Of a stretch of 64,000 nucleotides of DNA, positions 8,700 to 17,362 are shown piece after piece (within the stretch, counting starts at the first letter, position 1; each line of letters starts with the position of its first letter). The stretch covers positions 2,480,001-2,544,000 of the forward strand of contig NZ_WKJP01000001.1 in the NCBI RefSeq assembly GCF_009674585.1, in the 5' to 3' direction. The stretch is from Haloferax marinisediminis. Its GTDB lineage: Archaea > Halobacteriota > Halobacteria > Halobacteriales > Haloferacaceae. A program made the position numbers and the translations under genes. Below the pieces are notes generated by a model. The model searched no databases. It saw only the letters and a program-made list of their open reading frames with translations, and had not been told where the DNA came from.

Positions 8700-10448
8700 A
8701 TGACCGACATCGACCGCGCGTGGTGGAAAGAAGCGGTCGTCTACCAGATTTACCCCCGGAGTTTCAACGACTCAGACGGCGATGGACTGGGCGATATCCC
8801 CGGTATCATCGAGAAGGTAGACTACCTCGCAGACCTCGGCGTCGACTGTATCTGGCTCAACCCGGTGTACGAATCACCCGGTGTCGACAACGGCTACGAC
8901 ATCTCTGACTACCGTGCCATCATGGACGAGTTCGGGTCGATGGCCGACTGGGAAGAACTCCGCGACGCCCTCCACGAGCGCGGAATCCGTCTCATCATGG
9001 ACCTCGTCGTCAACCACACCTCCGACGAGCACGCGTGGTTCGTCAACTCCCAGTCCGGGAAAGACGCCGAGTACCGCGACTACTACTGGTGGCGCGAGGG
9101 ACGCGACCCCGAGAAGACAGACCTCGACCCCGAGGACTACGACACGCCCGACGACGTCGAGGAGGTTCCACCGAACAACTGGGAATCCTTCTTCGGTGGG
9201 CCTGCGTGGGCCTACGACGACCAGACCGGTGAGTGGTACCTCCACCTCTTCGACGAGCGGATGCCCGACGTGAACTGGGAGACGCCGGCCCTCCGCGAAG
9301 AGTTGTTCGAGATGATGGAGTGGTGGCTCGACCACGGCATCGACGGCTTCCGGATGGACGTCATCAACCTCATCTCCAAACCCGACGGCCTCCCGGATGG
9401 TGAAGACCCGACGGTAATCGTCGAGGGTGTGGACAAGTTCGTCAACGGCCCGCGCGTCCACGAGTATCTCGGGGAACTCCACGACCGGGTGCTCGACGGC
9501 ACGGACTCGATGACCGTCGGAGAGATGGCCGACCTCTCCATCGAGGAGGCGAAACGCTACGTCGGCGAGGACGGCGACGGCATGAGCATGGTGTTCACGT
9601 TCGACCACATGCGCCTCGACATGACGGACGCTGGTCGCTGGTCGCACCGAGAATCGTCGCCCCGTGAACTCAAAGAGTCGATGACCCACTGGCAGGAGGG
9701 TCTCGCCGACGAAGGCTGGAACTCGCTGTTCCTCAACAACCACGACGAACCTCGGCAAGTCTCACGGTTCGGTGACGACGACGAGTACCGCCGTGAGTCC
9801 GCGAAGTTGCTCGCAACCTTACTCCACACACTGCGTGGCACGCCCTACATCTACCAAGGCGAGGAGTTGGGGATGACCAACTACCCCTTCGACTCCCTCG
9901 ACGAGGTGCGGGACGTGGACACGATAAAGAACGTCCGCGCCGCCCAGAAGTCGGGGCGACTCGACGAATCAGACGTGATGGACCTCGTCCGCTACCGCAC
10001 CCGCGACAACGCCCGAACACCGATGCAGTGGGACGACTCCGAACACGCCGGGTTCACCGACGACGAGCCGTGGATGCCGGTCAACTCGAACAACGACCAC
10101 ATCAACGCCGAAGACGCCCGCGACGACCCAGATTCGATTTGGCACTACTACCGCGACCTCATCTCGCTCAGGGAAGACCGCGACGTGGTCGTCTACGGTG
10201 ACTACGACCTCCGACTCCCCGACCACGAGTCGCTGTGGGTCTACACGCGAACCCTCGAAGCCGAGGGCGAAGACGACACTCTCCTCGTCGCGCTCAACTT
10301 CGGTGGAGACGAGACGACGTTCGAACCTCCTGCTGACCTCGCTGGCGACTCCGCCGAGATACTCATCTCCAACTACGACGTCAACGTCGATGCCGTCGAA
10401 TCCACCACACTCCAACCGTGGGAAGCCCGCGTCTACGACCTCGCCTGA
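8700..10448 (+). CDS. GH13 alpha-glucosidase (oligo-1,6-glucosidase type), copy 2
   Basis: A 582-residue paralogue of the preceding gene with the same architecture and complete catalytic set (DLVVNHTS, GFRMDVIN, MTVGEM, NNHDEPR). Differences cluster in the region after the nucleophile (about residues 235-330), where this copy has ISKPDGLPDGEDPTVIV and a longer helical insert; that region usually shapes the substrate pocket, so the two may differ in specificity. Long stretches are identical to copy 1 at the DNA level, including a 79-nt block over region II, pointing to a tandem duplication kept similar by gene conversion. Confidence 0.93.
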   Translation: MTDIDRAWWKEAVVYQIYPRSFNDSDGDGLGDIPGIIEKVDYLADLGVDCIWLNPVYESPGVDNGYDISDYRAIMDEFGSMADWEELRDALHERGIRLIMDLVVNHTSDEHAWFVNSQSGKDAEYRDYYWWREGRDPEKTDLDPEDYDTPDDVEEVPPNNWESFFGGPAWAYDDQTGEWYLHLFDERMPDVNWETPALREELFEMMEWWLDHGIDGFRMDVINLISKPDGLPDGEDPTVIVEGVDKFVNGPRVHEYLGELHDRVLDGTDSMTVGEMADLSIEEAKRYVGEDGDGMSMVFTFDHMRLDMTDAGRWSHRESSPRELKESMTHWQEGLADEGWNSLFLNNHDEPRQVSRFGDDDEYRRESAKLLATLLHTLRGTPYIYQGEELGMTNYPFDSLDEVRDVDTIKNVRAAQKSGRLDESDVMDLVRYRTRDNARTPMQWDDSEHAGFTDDEPWMPVNSNNDHINAEDARDDPDSIWHYYRDLISLREDRDVVVYGDYDLRLPDHESLWVYTRTLEAEGEDDTLLVALNFGGDETTFEPPADLAGDSAEILISNYDVNVDAVESTTLQPWEARVYDLA

Positions 10449-10495
10449 ACTCGAAAGAAGAGACGGCCAGCAATCGACACGTCCTCACCCTGTCT

Positions 10496-11107
10496 TCACG
10501 GACTCAACGAGTCCATTACGAATCGAGGGTTTTCGACACGCTCGCCATCGAGCAGTGCTTCCCTCACTGCGGGTGTCGGGCCTCGAACCGGTGTGATACG
10601 AAGGTTAGCAACGTTACCGAGGACCGCTCGGAGGCCACGGTCGATTTGCTCGCGCGCTTCGACCGGAACGGCGAGTGTGACATCCGTGAACTGGCAGTCG
10701 GTCGCTGGGCCGAGTTCGGCAATCACGTCGCTCTCGGCGGCCTGCAGTTCGACACGGAACCCCCACGGAGTGACGAGAAACGTCCGGCGGTCGTTTTCCG
10801 TCACCGTCCACTCGCGTTCTCTCGCCCGTTCGACGACGGTTGATACGTTTTCGACGACGACGCCGAAGTGGTCGAAGTCGAGTCTGGGAGCCGGTGTGAG
10901 CGTCACGTCTGCCATCCCGCCACGATTCGTCTGGAGCCTGCGTGAGAACTCGGGTGGGGCCGTCTCGTCGGGAGCGAATGACACCGATTCGCCGTCGAGC
11001 GAGCCAAACCGTCTCGACGGCACGATTCCGTGAGCGACGAGGACCGACGCCGCGTAGTCGACGTCGGGGACGTGGTAGTGGAGATGAAAGACGGAGGGTC
11101 GTTCCAT
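10496..11107 (-). CDS. VOC-superfamily (glyoxalase/dioxygenase-like) protein
   Basis: A 203-residue protein that opens with SVFHLHYHVPDVDYAASVLVAHG, the first strand-helix of a vicinal-oxygen-chelate module. A second module begins at DFDHFGVVVENV (about residue 77) and includes TPWGFRVELQ. His and Glu residues at the expected strand positions could bind a metal. VOC proteins include glyoxalase I, extradiol dioxygenases and antibiotic-binding proteins; the reaction here cannot be assigned. The C-terminal ~65 residues have no motif I recognise. It is convergent with the second glucosidase and divergent from hisF. Confidence 0.75.
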   Translation of the reverse strand: MERPSVFHLHYHVPDVDYAASVLVAHGIVPSRRFGSLDGESVSFAPDETAPPEFSRRLQTNRGGMADVTLTPAPRLDFDHFGVVVENVSTVVERAREREWTVTENDRRTFLVTPWGFRVELQAAESDVIAELGPATDCQFTDVTLAVPVEAREQIDRGLRAVLGNVANLRITPVRGPTPAVREALLDGERVENPRFVMDSLSP

Positions 11108-11234
11108 GTATCAGGTGATTCCACACGCTGCTATCAACGTAGCGACACCCGCGTGTCCGAACACACCCCATTGTGTCGTCCCCTGCCGTAGTCGAAACGG
11201 TGAAACGGCTCATTCGCCAACGAATCAGTAGCGA

Positions 11235-12047
11235 ATGCTCACGAAGCGCATCATCCCCTGTATCGACGTCGACCTCGACGAAGACGGGAACCCCGCCGTC
11301 TACACCGGTGTCAACTTCGAGGACCTGAAGTACACGGGCGACCCCGTCGAGATGGCCAAACTGTACAACGAGGCCGGCGCCGACGAGTTCGTCTTCCTCG
11401 ACATCACTGCCTCGGCCGACGGCCGCGAGACGATGCTCGACACCGTCTCGAAGGTCGCCGACGAGGTGTTTATCCCGCTGACAGTCGGTGGCGGCATCCG
11501 AACCCGCGACGACATCAAAGAGACGCTCCGTGCCGGCGCGGACAAGGTCTCTATCAACACCGCAGCGCTCCAGAACCCGACACTCATCGAAGACGGCGCA
11601 CGCTCGTTCGGGAGTCAGTGTATCGTCATTTCAGTCGACGCTCGCCGCCGCTACGACGAAGAAGGCGAGTACTACGCCGAAGTCGATGGCGAGTCCTGCT
11701 GGTTCGAGTGTACCGTCAAAGGCGGTCGCGAAGGCACCGGCGTGGACGTCGTCGAGTGGTCCCGCGAAGCTGAGTCCCGTGGCGCCGGCGAACTGTTCAT
11801 CAACTCCATCGACACCGACGGCACGAAAGACGGCTACGACATTCCACTGACGAAGGCCGTCTGCGACAACGTCTCGACGCCCGTCATCGCCTCCTCGGGA
11901 TGCGGCGGTCCCGAAGACATGTACGAAGTGTTCACCGAAGCGGGCGCTGACGCCGGTCTCGCAGCCTCTATCTTCCACTTCGACGAGTACTCCATCCGCG
12001 ACGTGAAGGAGTACCTCGACGAACACGGCGTTCCGGTCCGTCTGTAA
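11235..12047 (+). CDS. hisF: Imidazole glycerol phosphate synthase subunit HisF
   Basis: A 270-residue (beta/alpha)8 barrel. HisF joins PRFAR with ammonia from HisH to give IGP and AICAR, linking histidine and purine synthesis. Family signatures are RIIPCIDVD with the first catalytic Asp, [21 protein letters not shown] with the second Asp, [14 protein letters not shown], and VIASSGCGG for phosphate binding. Length is normal for haloarchaeal HisF. No other his gene is in the window, so the pathway is dispersed. Transcription is probably divergent from the VOC gene. Confidence 0.97.
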   Translation: MLTKRIIPCIDVDLDEDGNPAVYTGVNFEDLKYTGDPVEMAKLYNEAGADEFVFLDITASADGRETMLDTVSKVADEVFIPLTVGGGIRTRDDIKETLRAGADKVSINTAALQNPTLIEDGARSFGSQCIVISVDARRRYDEEGEYYAEVDGESCWFECTVKGGREGTGVDVVEWSREAESRGAGELFINSIDTDGTKDGYDIPLTKAVCDNVSTPVIASSGCGGPEDMYEVFTEAGADAGLAASIFHFDEYSIRDVKEYLDEHGVPVRL

Positions 12048-12133
12048 GCCCCCACAGACCCGTTTCTCGGTCGTGCACCGCCAGCGCAGTCGGAACCAAT
12101 CTTCACCATCCCTGCGGACGTATCTCTCGCCTG

Positions 12134-12727
12134 ATGACCGACGACTCCTGGCGCACAGAACTCCTCCAGCACCGCGAACAGAAAGATCGCTATTTCGCTC
12201 GGGACAGGCACTCGCCGATTCCACCCGACCAGCGCGGGTTGTTCGACGGCCTGTCGTACTTCGACCCGGACCCAGAGCTCCAGTTCGAACTCGAACTACA
12301 GGAGTACGACGACCCCGAGACGATTACCATCGGAACCTCGACAGACGGCGAACGCGACTATCTCGTCTGGGGGCACTTCGACTTCGAACTCGACGGGAAG
12401 ACGTACTCGCTCGACGCCTACCGGACGACTCCCGGCGAAGACCGACTCTGGGTTCCGTTCCGTGACGAGACGAACACGAAGGAGACGTACGGTGCCGGCA
12501 GATACCTCGACCTCGACGCGGGCGACCGAACCGACGACGGTCGGTGGAGTGTCGACTTCAACTACGCGTACAGTCCGTCCTGTGCGTACTCACCGCAGTT
12601 CGAATGTCCACTCGTCCCGATGGAGAACTGGCTGCAAGTCCGCATCGAGGCCGGTGAGAAAGACTACGACGGTCCCGCAGAGTCAGACAGTGGCCACGGC
12701 GCGCACGGGCACGGACACGCCGACTGA
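12134..12727 (+). CDS. DUF1684 family protein
   Basis: A 197-residue acidic soluble protein. The pattern of an N-terminal HREQKDRYFARDRHSPI, a middle DGKTYSLDAYR, then VPFRDETNTKETYGAGRYLDLD and FNYAYSPSCAYSPQFECPL is characteristic of DUF1684, a widespread family without firm function. Conserved Tyr, Asn and Cys residues cluster in the last part, as in a binding or catalytic site. The C-terminal tail is His/Gly-rich (GHGAHGHGHAD) and could bind metal. It converges on rpoL. Confidence 0.82.
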   Translation: MTDDSWRTELLQHREQKDRYFARDRHSPIPPDQRGLFDGLSYFDPDPELQFELELQEYDDPETITIGTSTDGERDYLVWGHFDFELDGKTYSLDAYRTTPGEDRLWVPFRDETNTKETYGAGRYLDLDAGDRTDDGRWSVDFNYAYSPSCAYSPQFECPLVPMENWLQVRIEAGEKDYDGPAESDSGHGAHGHGHAD

Positions 12728-12805
12728 GGGACCGGGTCGGGGTCTCACAGCCGGACAGCCAGCAGGCTCACAGCGCGCGAAAGCGAAGAAGAGAGAAACG
12801 CTAGA

Positions 12806-13096
12806 TTACGCGTCGATTCCGGCTTCGTAGGCTGCCGTGAAGTTGTCGGCAGTGTCCTGAACGCCGCGAGCGGCCTCGGCGAGTGCGTCGAGTGGGTCGA
12901 CGCCCGCTTTGGTCTTGATAGAGAGCACGGGGTCCGTCTGGCCACCGGACTGCTCGGGGTTCACGTCGTACGTCGCCGCAGTGATGCTCTCGGTCTGGAG
13001 GAGTTCACCCTTCAACACGTTCATGAAGGTGTGGTCCTCGCCGCCGATTTCGATGCGGAGTTCCTCGTCGGTCTTGTCGATGACCCGCAGTTCCAT
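12806..13096 (-). CDS. rpoL: DNA-directed RNA polymerase subunit L (Rpo11)
   Basis: A 96-residue protein matching archaeal Rpo11/RpoL, the counterpart of eukaryotic Rpb11, which pairs with subunit D in the alpha-like assembly platform of RNA polymerase. Diagnostic segments are LRIEIGGEDHTFMNVLKGELL and the C-terminal dimerisation helix with DPLDALAEAARGV. The start ATG at 13096 is the only sensible one. The MBL hydrolase lies 26 nt upstream on the same strand, so the two may share a transcript. Confidence 0.96.
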   Translation of the reverse strand: MELRVIDKTDEELRIEIGGEDHTFMNVLKGELLQTESITAATYDVNPEQSGGQTDPVLSIKTKAGVDPLDALAEAARGVQDTADNFTAAYEAGIDA

Positions 13097-13122
13097 GGCT
13101 CTTCGTTCCGTCCAGCGGCGTT

Positions 13123-14109
13123 TTAACGTTTCGTCTCGGGTACAGGGACGAGTTCGTCCACGTCGACATCGCCACCAGTCGTGGCGTACAGGTTCCCGTC
13201 CTGCTCGACGACGCCTTCGGCGACGAGGTGGTCGAGGTGCGCGAACGCCTCGCCGGGGCCGTGGAGGATGTGGATGGCAGAGAGGTCACCGAACAGGTGT
13301 GCACTCACCGTCCACGCGTCGGCCGGTCCGTGCTCGTCGAGAACCGAGAGGACGCGTTCGGTCCGTTCGCGGTGGTGCTCGGCGATGACGCGCGCACGAC
13401 CTGCAGGGTCGTCGATTGGGTCGCGGTGGCCCGGCCACACGCGAGCGAAGTCGAGGTCGGCGACTCGGGCGAGACTGTCGAGGTAGGTTTCGAGCGGGCG
13501 GTCGACACGGAGGTCCGCGCCGCCGACGTTCGGCGTGTACTTCGGCAGAATCACGTCGCCGACGAACGCTTCGCGGCCCTCGTCGCCGTCGAAGGCGAAC
13601 GCACTCAAGCCGGCGGCGTGGCCGGGGAGGTGGACGACTTCGAGTTCGCCGTCACCGGCGGCGATTCGGTCACCATCGTGAACGCGCGTCACGTCGACGT
13701 CCTCTCCCTGGAGGTCGACGTGGCGGTCGAGGAAGGAGGTCACTTCTTCGAGCGGTTCGTCCGGAATTCCCCACTCTTCGAACCGTCGTTCGCGGATATC
13801 GCGCTCGTCGGCGATGGCCGCGGGGTCGCCTGCGACGATGCCAGCGTCGTCTTCGTGGACGTACACTTCGGCGCCGCTCTCAGACTGGAGTTCACCTGCA
13901 AGTCCGGTGTGGTCGGCGTGCCAGTGGGTGAGTACGATGGCTTCGAGGTCGGACACGTCGTACCCGACGGTCGCGAGGCCATCGCTGAGGTCCTGACGGA
14001 CCGAATCTGTCGCCACACCGACGTCGACGAGCGTCGGTCGGTCACCCGGGATGAGATAGGCGTTGTTCAACCCTTCGAAGACGGTGTTGCCCAGCCGAAT
14101 TCGTTCCAT
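13123..14109 (-). CDS. Metallo-beta-lactamase fold hydrolase with C-terminal winged-helix region
   Basis: A 328-residue protein. The MBL metal site is complete: LTHWHADHTG (HxHxDH), LPGHAAG, VGDVILP and WPGHRDPI. The last ~80 residues (VLSVLDEHGPADAWTVSAHLFG) resemble the winged-helix tail of the LACTB2-like branch, whose members act on thioesters or RNA. The specific substrate is unknown. I used ATG at 14109; the reading frame extends 29 residues further upstream, but that segment is low in conserved features. It lies 26 nt upstream of rpoL on the same strand and diverges from the DnaJ gene. Confidence 0.88.
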   Translation of the reverse strand: MERIRLGNTVFEGLNNAYLIPGDRPTLVDVGVATDSVRQDLSDGLATVGYDVSDLEAIVLTHWHADHTGLAGELQSESGAEVYVHEDDAGIVAGDPAAIADERDIRERRFEEWGIPDEPLEEVTSFLDRHVDLQGEDVDVTRVHDGDRIAAGDGELEVVHLPGHAAGLSAFAFDGDEGREAFVGDVILPKYTPNVGGADLRVDRPLETYLDSLARVADLDFARVWPGHRDPIDDPAGRARVIAEHHRERTERVLSVLDEHGPADAWTVSAHLFGDLSAIHILHGPGEAFAHLDHLVAEGVVEQDGNLYATTGGDVDVDELVPVPETKR

Positions 14110-14226
14110 GTCGCCACCTGGCCGTCGAGGTTCATGATTATTCCGAAGGAACCCGGCGGCGGAGGCGGGGTCGTCCGACTCGCCCGGTACATTCAAAACC
14201 CATCCTCACATCGGTTCGCACGTCGA

Positions 14227-15426
14227 ATGCCGGTGGACTTCTACGAACTCCTCGGGGTCGAACGCGACGCCGAGAAGAGCGAGATCAAGCAGGCCTTCCG
14301 TCAGATGGCGCGGGAGTATCACCCCGACGTCAACGACGACGAACGAGCCACAGCACAGTTCACCGTCGTCAGGAAGGCCTACGAAGTTCTCACTGACAGC
14401 GCCGAGCGAGCAGACTACGACCGCTTGGGGCACCGGACCTACGTCGAAAAGCGCCTCGATGGCCTGAACAAGTTCAAGTTCCCCGGACAGGCCGGCAACG
14501 GGGGGACGTCGACAGAGTCCACGTCGTCGTCCTCGTCGTCTCGTTCTTCGACGGCTTCGTCGTCGCGCTCGACTCGCACGTCATCCTCCCGAACATCGTC
14601 CTCCCGAACGTCGTCCACTGGGTCTACGTCGTCGTCCACTCGGTCGTCGGGTGGCTCATCTTCGCGGCGAACCACGTCATCGCGGTCTACGTCCTCGAAT
14701 CGCTCGTCTTCCGGTTCCTCTACGCGCACGTCGAGTCGGACGAGTAGCTCCACACGGTCACGGTCGTCCGGGAGTTCCAGTCGGTCGAACACCACGACGA
14801 GTGGGTCGTCCCGTTCGTCGTCTCGAACGTCTCGGAACCGGACGTCGACTGGCCCGTCACGAACCGGCGGGTCGGGAACGACGAGTCGGTTCCAGCGGGA
14901 ACAACGACAGTCCGATACGACGACCCAAGAAGAGAGCGGACCACAGCCACTGTGGTACGGCTGGGGCGTCTCGCTCGTCGCCTTAGTCGCGTACTTCGGC
15001 GGCCTCGGGTGGTACCTTGCCACCGATGGATACGCCTTCGTGACAGCACTCGTCTCGATAGACACCGCTGCGCCCGTCCCGGCGCTCCTCGCGGCATCGC
15101 CCCTGTCGCTGCCGAGTCTGGCCGCACTGCAAGCAGCAGCCTCGTCGTCTGTATCCACCTTGCTCTTGCCGAGCGCCGGCCTCCTTCCGGGGGCCGCACT
15201 TCTCCTCGCGGTCACATTACTCGTCGTCGTCGCCCGATTCGGCCACTCGTGGACGACGTGGCTCTACGCGCTCGCGGCCACCGTTCCAGTGGTGATTCTC
15301 GCTGCAGGTGCAGTCGGTGTCCCCCGTCCGCTCGTGGTCGACCTCGTCGGCCTCGTCGCCGTCCCGCTCCTCGGTGCCGGTGGCTTCATCGTCGACGCCG
15401 GTCGGTACCTCTTCGCGACTCGGTGA
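14227..15426 (+). CDS. Membrane-anchored DnaJ-domain protein with Ser/Arg-rich linker
   Basis: A 399-residue protein in three parts. Residues 1-66 are a J-domain (DFYELLGV, YHPDVN with the HPD triad that stimulates DnaK, and AYEVLTD). Residues about 97-217 are extremely Ser/Arg/Thr-rich with many SR/RS/TSS repeats, unlike the acidic proteome around it. From about residue 244 to the end come several hydrophobic segments (WYGWGVSLVALVAYF, LLPGAALLLAVTLLVVV and others), suggesting 4-5 membrane helices. The Gly/Phe and zinc-finger regions of true DnaJ are missing. It probably recruits Hsp70 to the membrane; the role of the basic linker is unknown. Confidence 0.85.
   Translation: MPVDFYELLGVERDAEKSEIKQAFRQMAREYHPDVNDDERATAQFTVVRKAYEVLTDSAERADYDRLGHRTYVEKRLDGLNKFKFPGQAGNGGTSTESTSSSSSSRSSTASSSRSTRTSSSRTSSSRTSSTGSTSSSTRSSGGSSSRRTTSSRSTSSNRSSSGSSTRTSSRTSSSTRSRSSGSSSRSNTTTSGSSRSSSRTSRNRTSTGPSRTGGSGTTSRFQREQRQSDTTTQEESGPQPLWYGWGVSLVALVAYFGGLGWYLATDGYAFVTALVSIDTAAPVPALLAASPLSLPSLAALQAAASSSVSTLLLPSAGLLPGAALLLAVTLLVVVARFGHSWTTWLYALAATVPVVILAAGAVGVPRPLVVDLVGLVAVPLLGAGGFIVDAGRYLFATR
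14519..14880 (+). repeat. Low-complexity Ser/Arg/Thr coding repeat in the DnaJ-like gene
   Basis: About 360 bases built from TCG, TCC, ACG and CGG/CGA-type codons encode SR-like repeats. The opposite strand stays open in one frame and would encode an Asp/Arg/Glu-rich product; I treat that as a by-product of the composition. Confidence 0.8.
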
Positions 15427-15494
15427 GTTCGTCCGGGTCTCAGGTCGCTCGTCGAACTACCACGGTTTTTGTCGTCTGAGTGCGAGGTTCAGCT

Positions 15495-16169
15495 ATGAGT
15501 TCGCTCGGCGACAGCGTCAGGCGATTTCGTCTCCGTGGAGCAAACGCATATCTCGTCGTCGACGGGGACAGCACTGTACTCGTCGACGCCGGTACTCCGT
15601 GGGACCGCGGTAGACTCTTGGCTGGCCTCGCAGACTCGGGCCTCGACGCGGGTGATGTAGACCGCGTCCTCTTGACGCACTACGACCTCGACCACGTCGG
15701 GACACTCGCGACACTCGGCCTTCGAGAAGACGTGCCGATTCACGTCGCAGCGCCTGATGCGTCGTATCTGACCGGTCAGTCGAAGCCACCACTCCGGTCA
15801 CACAAAGGCGCACTCCAGCGCCTCAGTGCACCACTCCTCGACCGGCCGACGAACCCAGTCGAGGTCGTCTCTGACGGCGACGAAATCGGTGGGTTCACCG
15901 CGTACAGAACACCCGGGCATACGCCCGGTCACACCGCGTTCGTCCACAGACGACACGGTGTGGCCTTCGTCGGCGACATGATGCGCGAGCGTGACGGTAA
16001 ACTCGCCCCGATGCCGTGGGTGGTTGCCGCCGATGCGGCGGAGAACCGACGAAGTATCCGCGAGTTCGTCGCTCGCTGCCCTCCAGTCGACGTGGTGGCG
16101 ATGGGACACGGCGACCCGATACGTGAGTACGGGTACGGGTCGCTGAAGCGACTCGCCGACCGTGTTTGA
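15495..16169 (+). CDS. Metallo-beta-lactamase fold hydrolase
   Basis: A 224-residue MBL protein. The metal motif reads LTHYDLDHVG, where the second His of the usual HxHxDH is Asp, a variant that occurs in some MBL subfamilies. The later ligands are in TPGHTPGHTAF, VGDMM and MGHGDPI. The TPGHTPGH segment is typical of glyoxalase II and related thioesterase-like enzymes. I chose ATG at 15495 rather than an ATG-like start five codons upstream because SSLGDSVRRFRL begins the conserved part. It lies 68 nt after the DnaJ-like gene and could be co-transcribed. Confidence 0.88.
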   Translation: MSSLGDSVRRFRLRGANAYLVVDGDSTVLVDAGTPWDRGRLLAGLADSGLDAGDVDRVLLTHYDLDHVGTLATLGLREDVPIHVAAPDASYLTGQSKPPLRSHKGALQRLSAPLLDRPTNPVEVVSDGDEIGGFTAYRTPGHTPGHTAFVHRRHGVAFVGDMMRERDGKLAPMPWVVAADAAENRRSIREFVARCPPVDVVAMGHGDPIREYGYGSLKRLADRV

Positions 16170-16217
16170 AATCTCACTCAGCTAATACTTTTCTCCGCTG
16201 GTGGCGTCGATTCTAGT

Positions 16218-17030
16218 ATGAAGGACTCCTCCAGGCGGGCGTTTCTCAAAGGGGGCAGCGCTCTCGGTGTCGCAGTGCTTGCAGGGTGTGCTGCGCCCAC
16301 GATAGAGGCGCGAGAAGAAGAGACACGAGTCGTCTCACCGGCCGGATTCGACGCGTTGGAGATTCGCAACATCAACGGAAGCGTTACTGTCGAACCGTGG
16401 GCCGGAGACGATGTCGAGGTTCGTATCATCAAACAGGGGTTCTTCACCGAAGACCTCGACTCGGCAGAGGTCGACATCGGTGGGAGTGACACGCTCACCA
16501 TCGCCCGAATCGTCCGCGACGAAGAACCGGGCCTCGTCGTCGTCTCATTCGACGTCCGTGTCCCTGCTGCGTTTCCAGTTACCCACGCCTCTACGTCGAA
16601 TGGGTTCGTCGACATCAGAGGCACGGTCGGTGACCTCGAAGTTCGAGCGACGAACGGAAAAATCGACGTTCGGGACATCGACGGGTTCGTCTCGCTGGCG
16701 ACCAGCAACGGGAAGGTCACAGCGTTCGACATCGGTGGCATGGATGGTGCGCGCACGACGAATGGGGGTATTGAGGTAGACGTGCCCGCGATTCGCGGCG
16801 ACACAGCGATCGAATCATCGAACGGGGAGATTACCACCGCACTTGCAGGCGATTTGAATGCCGAACTCGTCGCACAGACATCGACTGGGTCGGTCGACGT
16901 GAGTCGTCTCTCACTTTCTGAAAGTACCGTCTCACGCACGCGGGTCACGGGGACACTCGGTACAGGAGGGCCGACGCTCACCGTGTCGACGACTAACGGA
17001 AATATCGAGCTATCGCTCTTGTCGGAGTAA
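16218..17030 (+). CDS. DUF4097-type Tat-exported lipoprotein
   Basis: A 270-residue surface protein. The N terminus has a twin-arginine motif (SSRRAFLKG), a hydrophobic core and a lipobox ending in LAGC, so it should be exported folded by Tat and lipid-anchored. The mature part is a chain of short repeats of the type TSNGFVDIRG, ATNGKIDVRD, TSNGKVTAFD, TTNGGIEVDV, SSNGEITTAL and TTNGNIELSL, the N-G-x-[VI] pattern of DUF4097 beta-helix proteins. The function of this family is unknown. A TATA-like TAATACTTTT about 30 nt upstream supports its own promoter. Confidence 0.87.
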   Translation: MKDSSRRAFLKGGSALGVAVLAGCAAPTIEAREEETRVVSPAGFDALEIRNINGSVTVEPWAGDDVEVRIIKQGFFTEDLDSAEVDIGGSDTLTIARIVRDEEPGLVVVSFDVRVPAAFPVTHASTSNGFVDIRGTVGDLEVRATNGKIDVRDIDGFVSLATSNGKVTAFDIGGMDGARTTNGGIEVDVPAIRGDTAIESSNGEITTALAGDLNAELVAQTSTGSVDVSRLSLSESTVSRTRVTGTLGTGGPTLTVSTTNGNIELSLLSE

Positions 17031-17362
17031 AGAGCGGGGACCGCGGCCGAGCGCGAATCCCCGGACTGACCAAGCCACTGCGAGGAGCACCAATCTCACA
17101 GTTGCCTGACGCGCCCGGCGGAAATGAATCGAACCACGCGCGTCAACACCACGTATGGTGCTTGTTGTAAAAAGTCCTTGGTTATCGCCAATTAGAACCA
17201 CGCCCTCCAGAACGACTGGATAAATATGCTCTTATGTGAGTCATTTCACCAATAGAAGTGAACGTTTCAAAACCTTCATGGTTGTTACTGGACGAACGAA
17301 CGGCAGAATCGTGAAGAATTCAGAGAATCGAACGACGGAAGTCGAGAGTATAAAATTCCAGA
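17031..17362. other. Gap without gene, AT-rich in its right half
   Basis: This 332-base gap separates the DUF4097 lipoprotein from the convergent glycosylase gene. The right half (about 17160-17350) is more AT-rich than the surroundings and holds a TATA-like GGATAAATATG (about 17219-17229) and a weak 5-bp inverted repeat, TTCAC...GTGAA. I see no convincing protein or structured RNA. It may hold a small transcript, but nothing supports one directly. Confidence 0.4.

Noticed and set aside
13228-14226. Plus-strand extension upstream of the DnaJ-like start
   Set aside because: It is antisense to the MBL hydrolase gene; the J-domain begins at the ATG at 14227.
14439-15215. Long minus-strand ORF rich in Asp, Arg and Glu
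   Set aside because: It is the antisense of the Ser/Arg repeat in the DnaJ-like gene; composition alone keeps it open, and there is no start context or homology.
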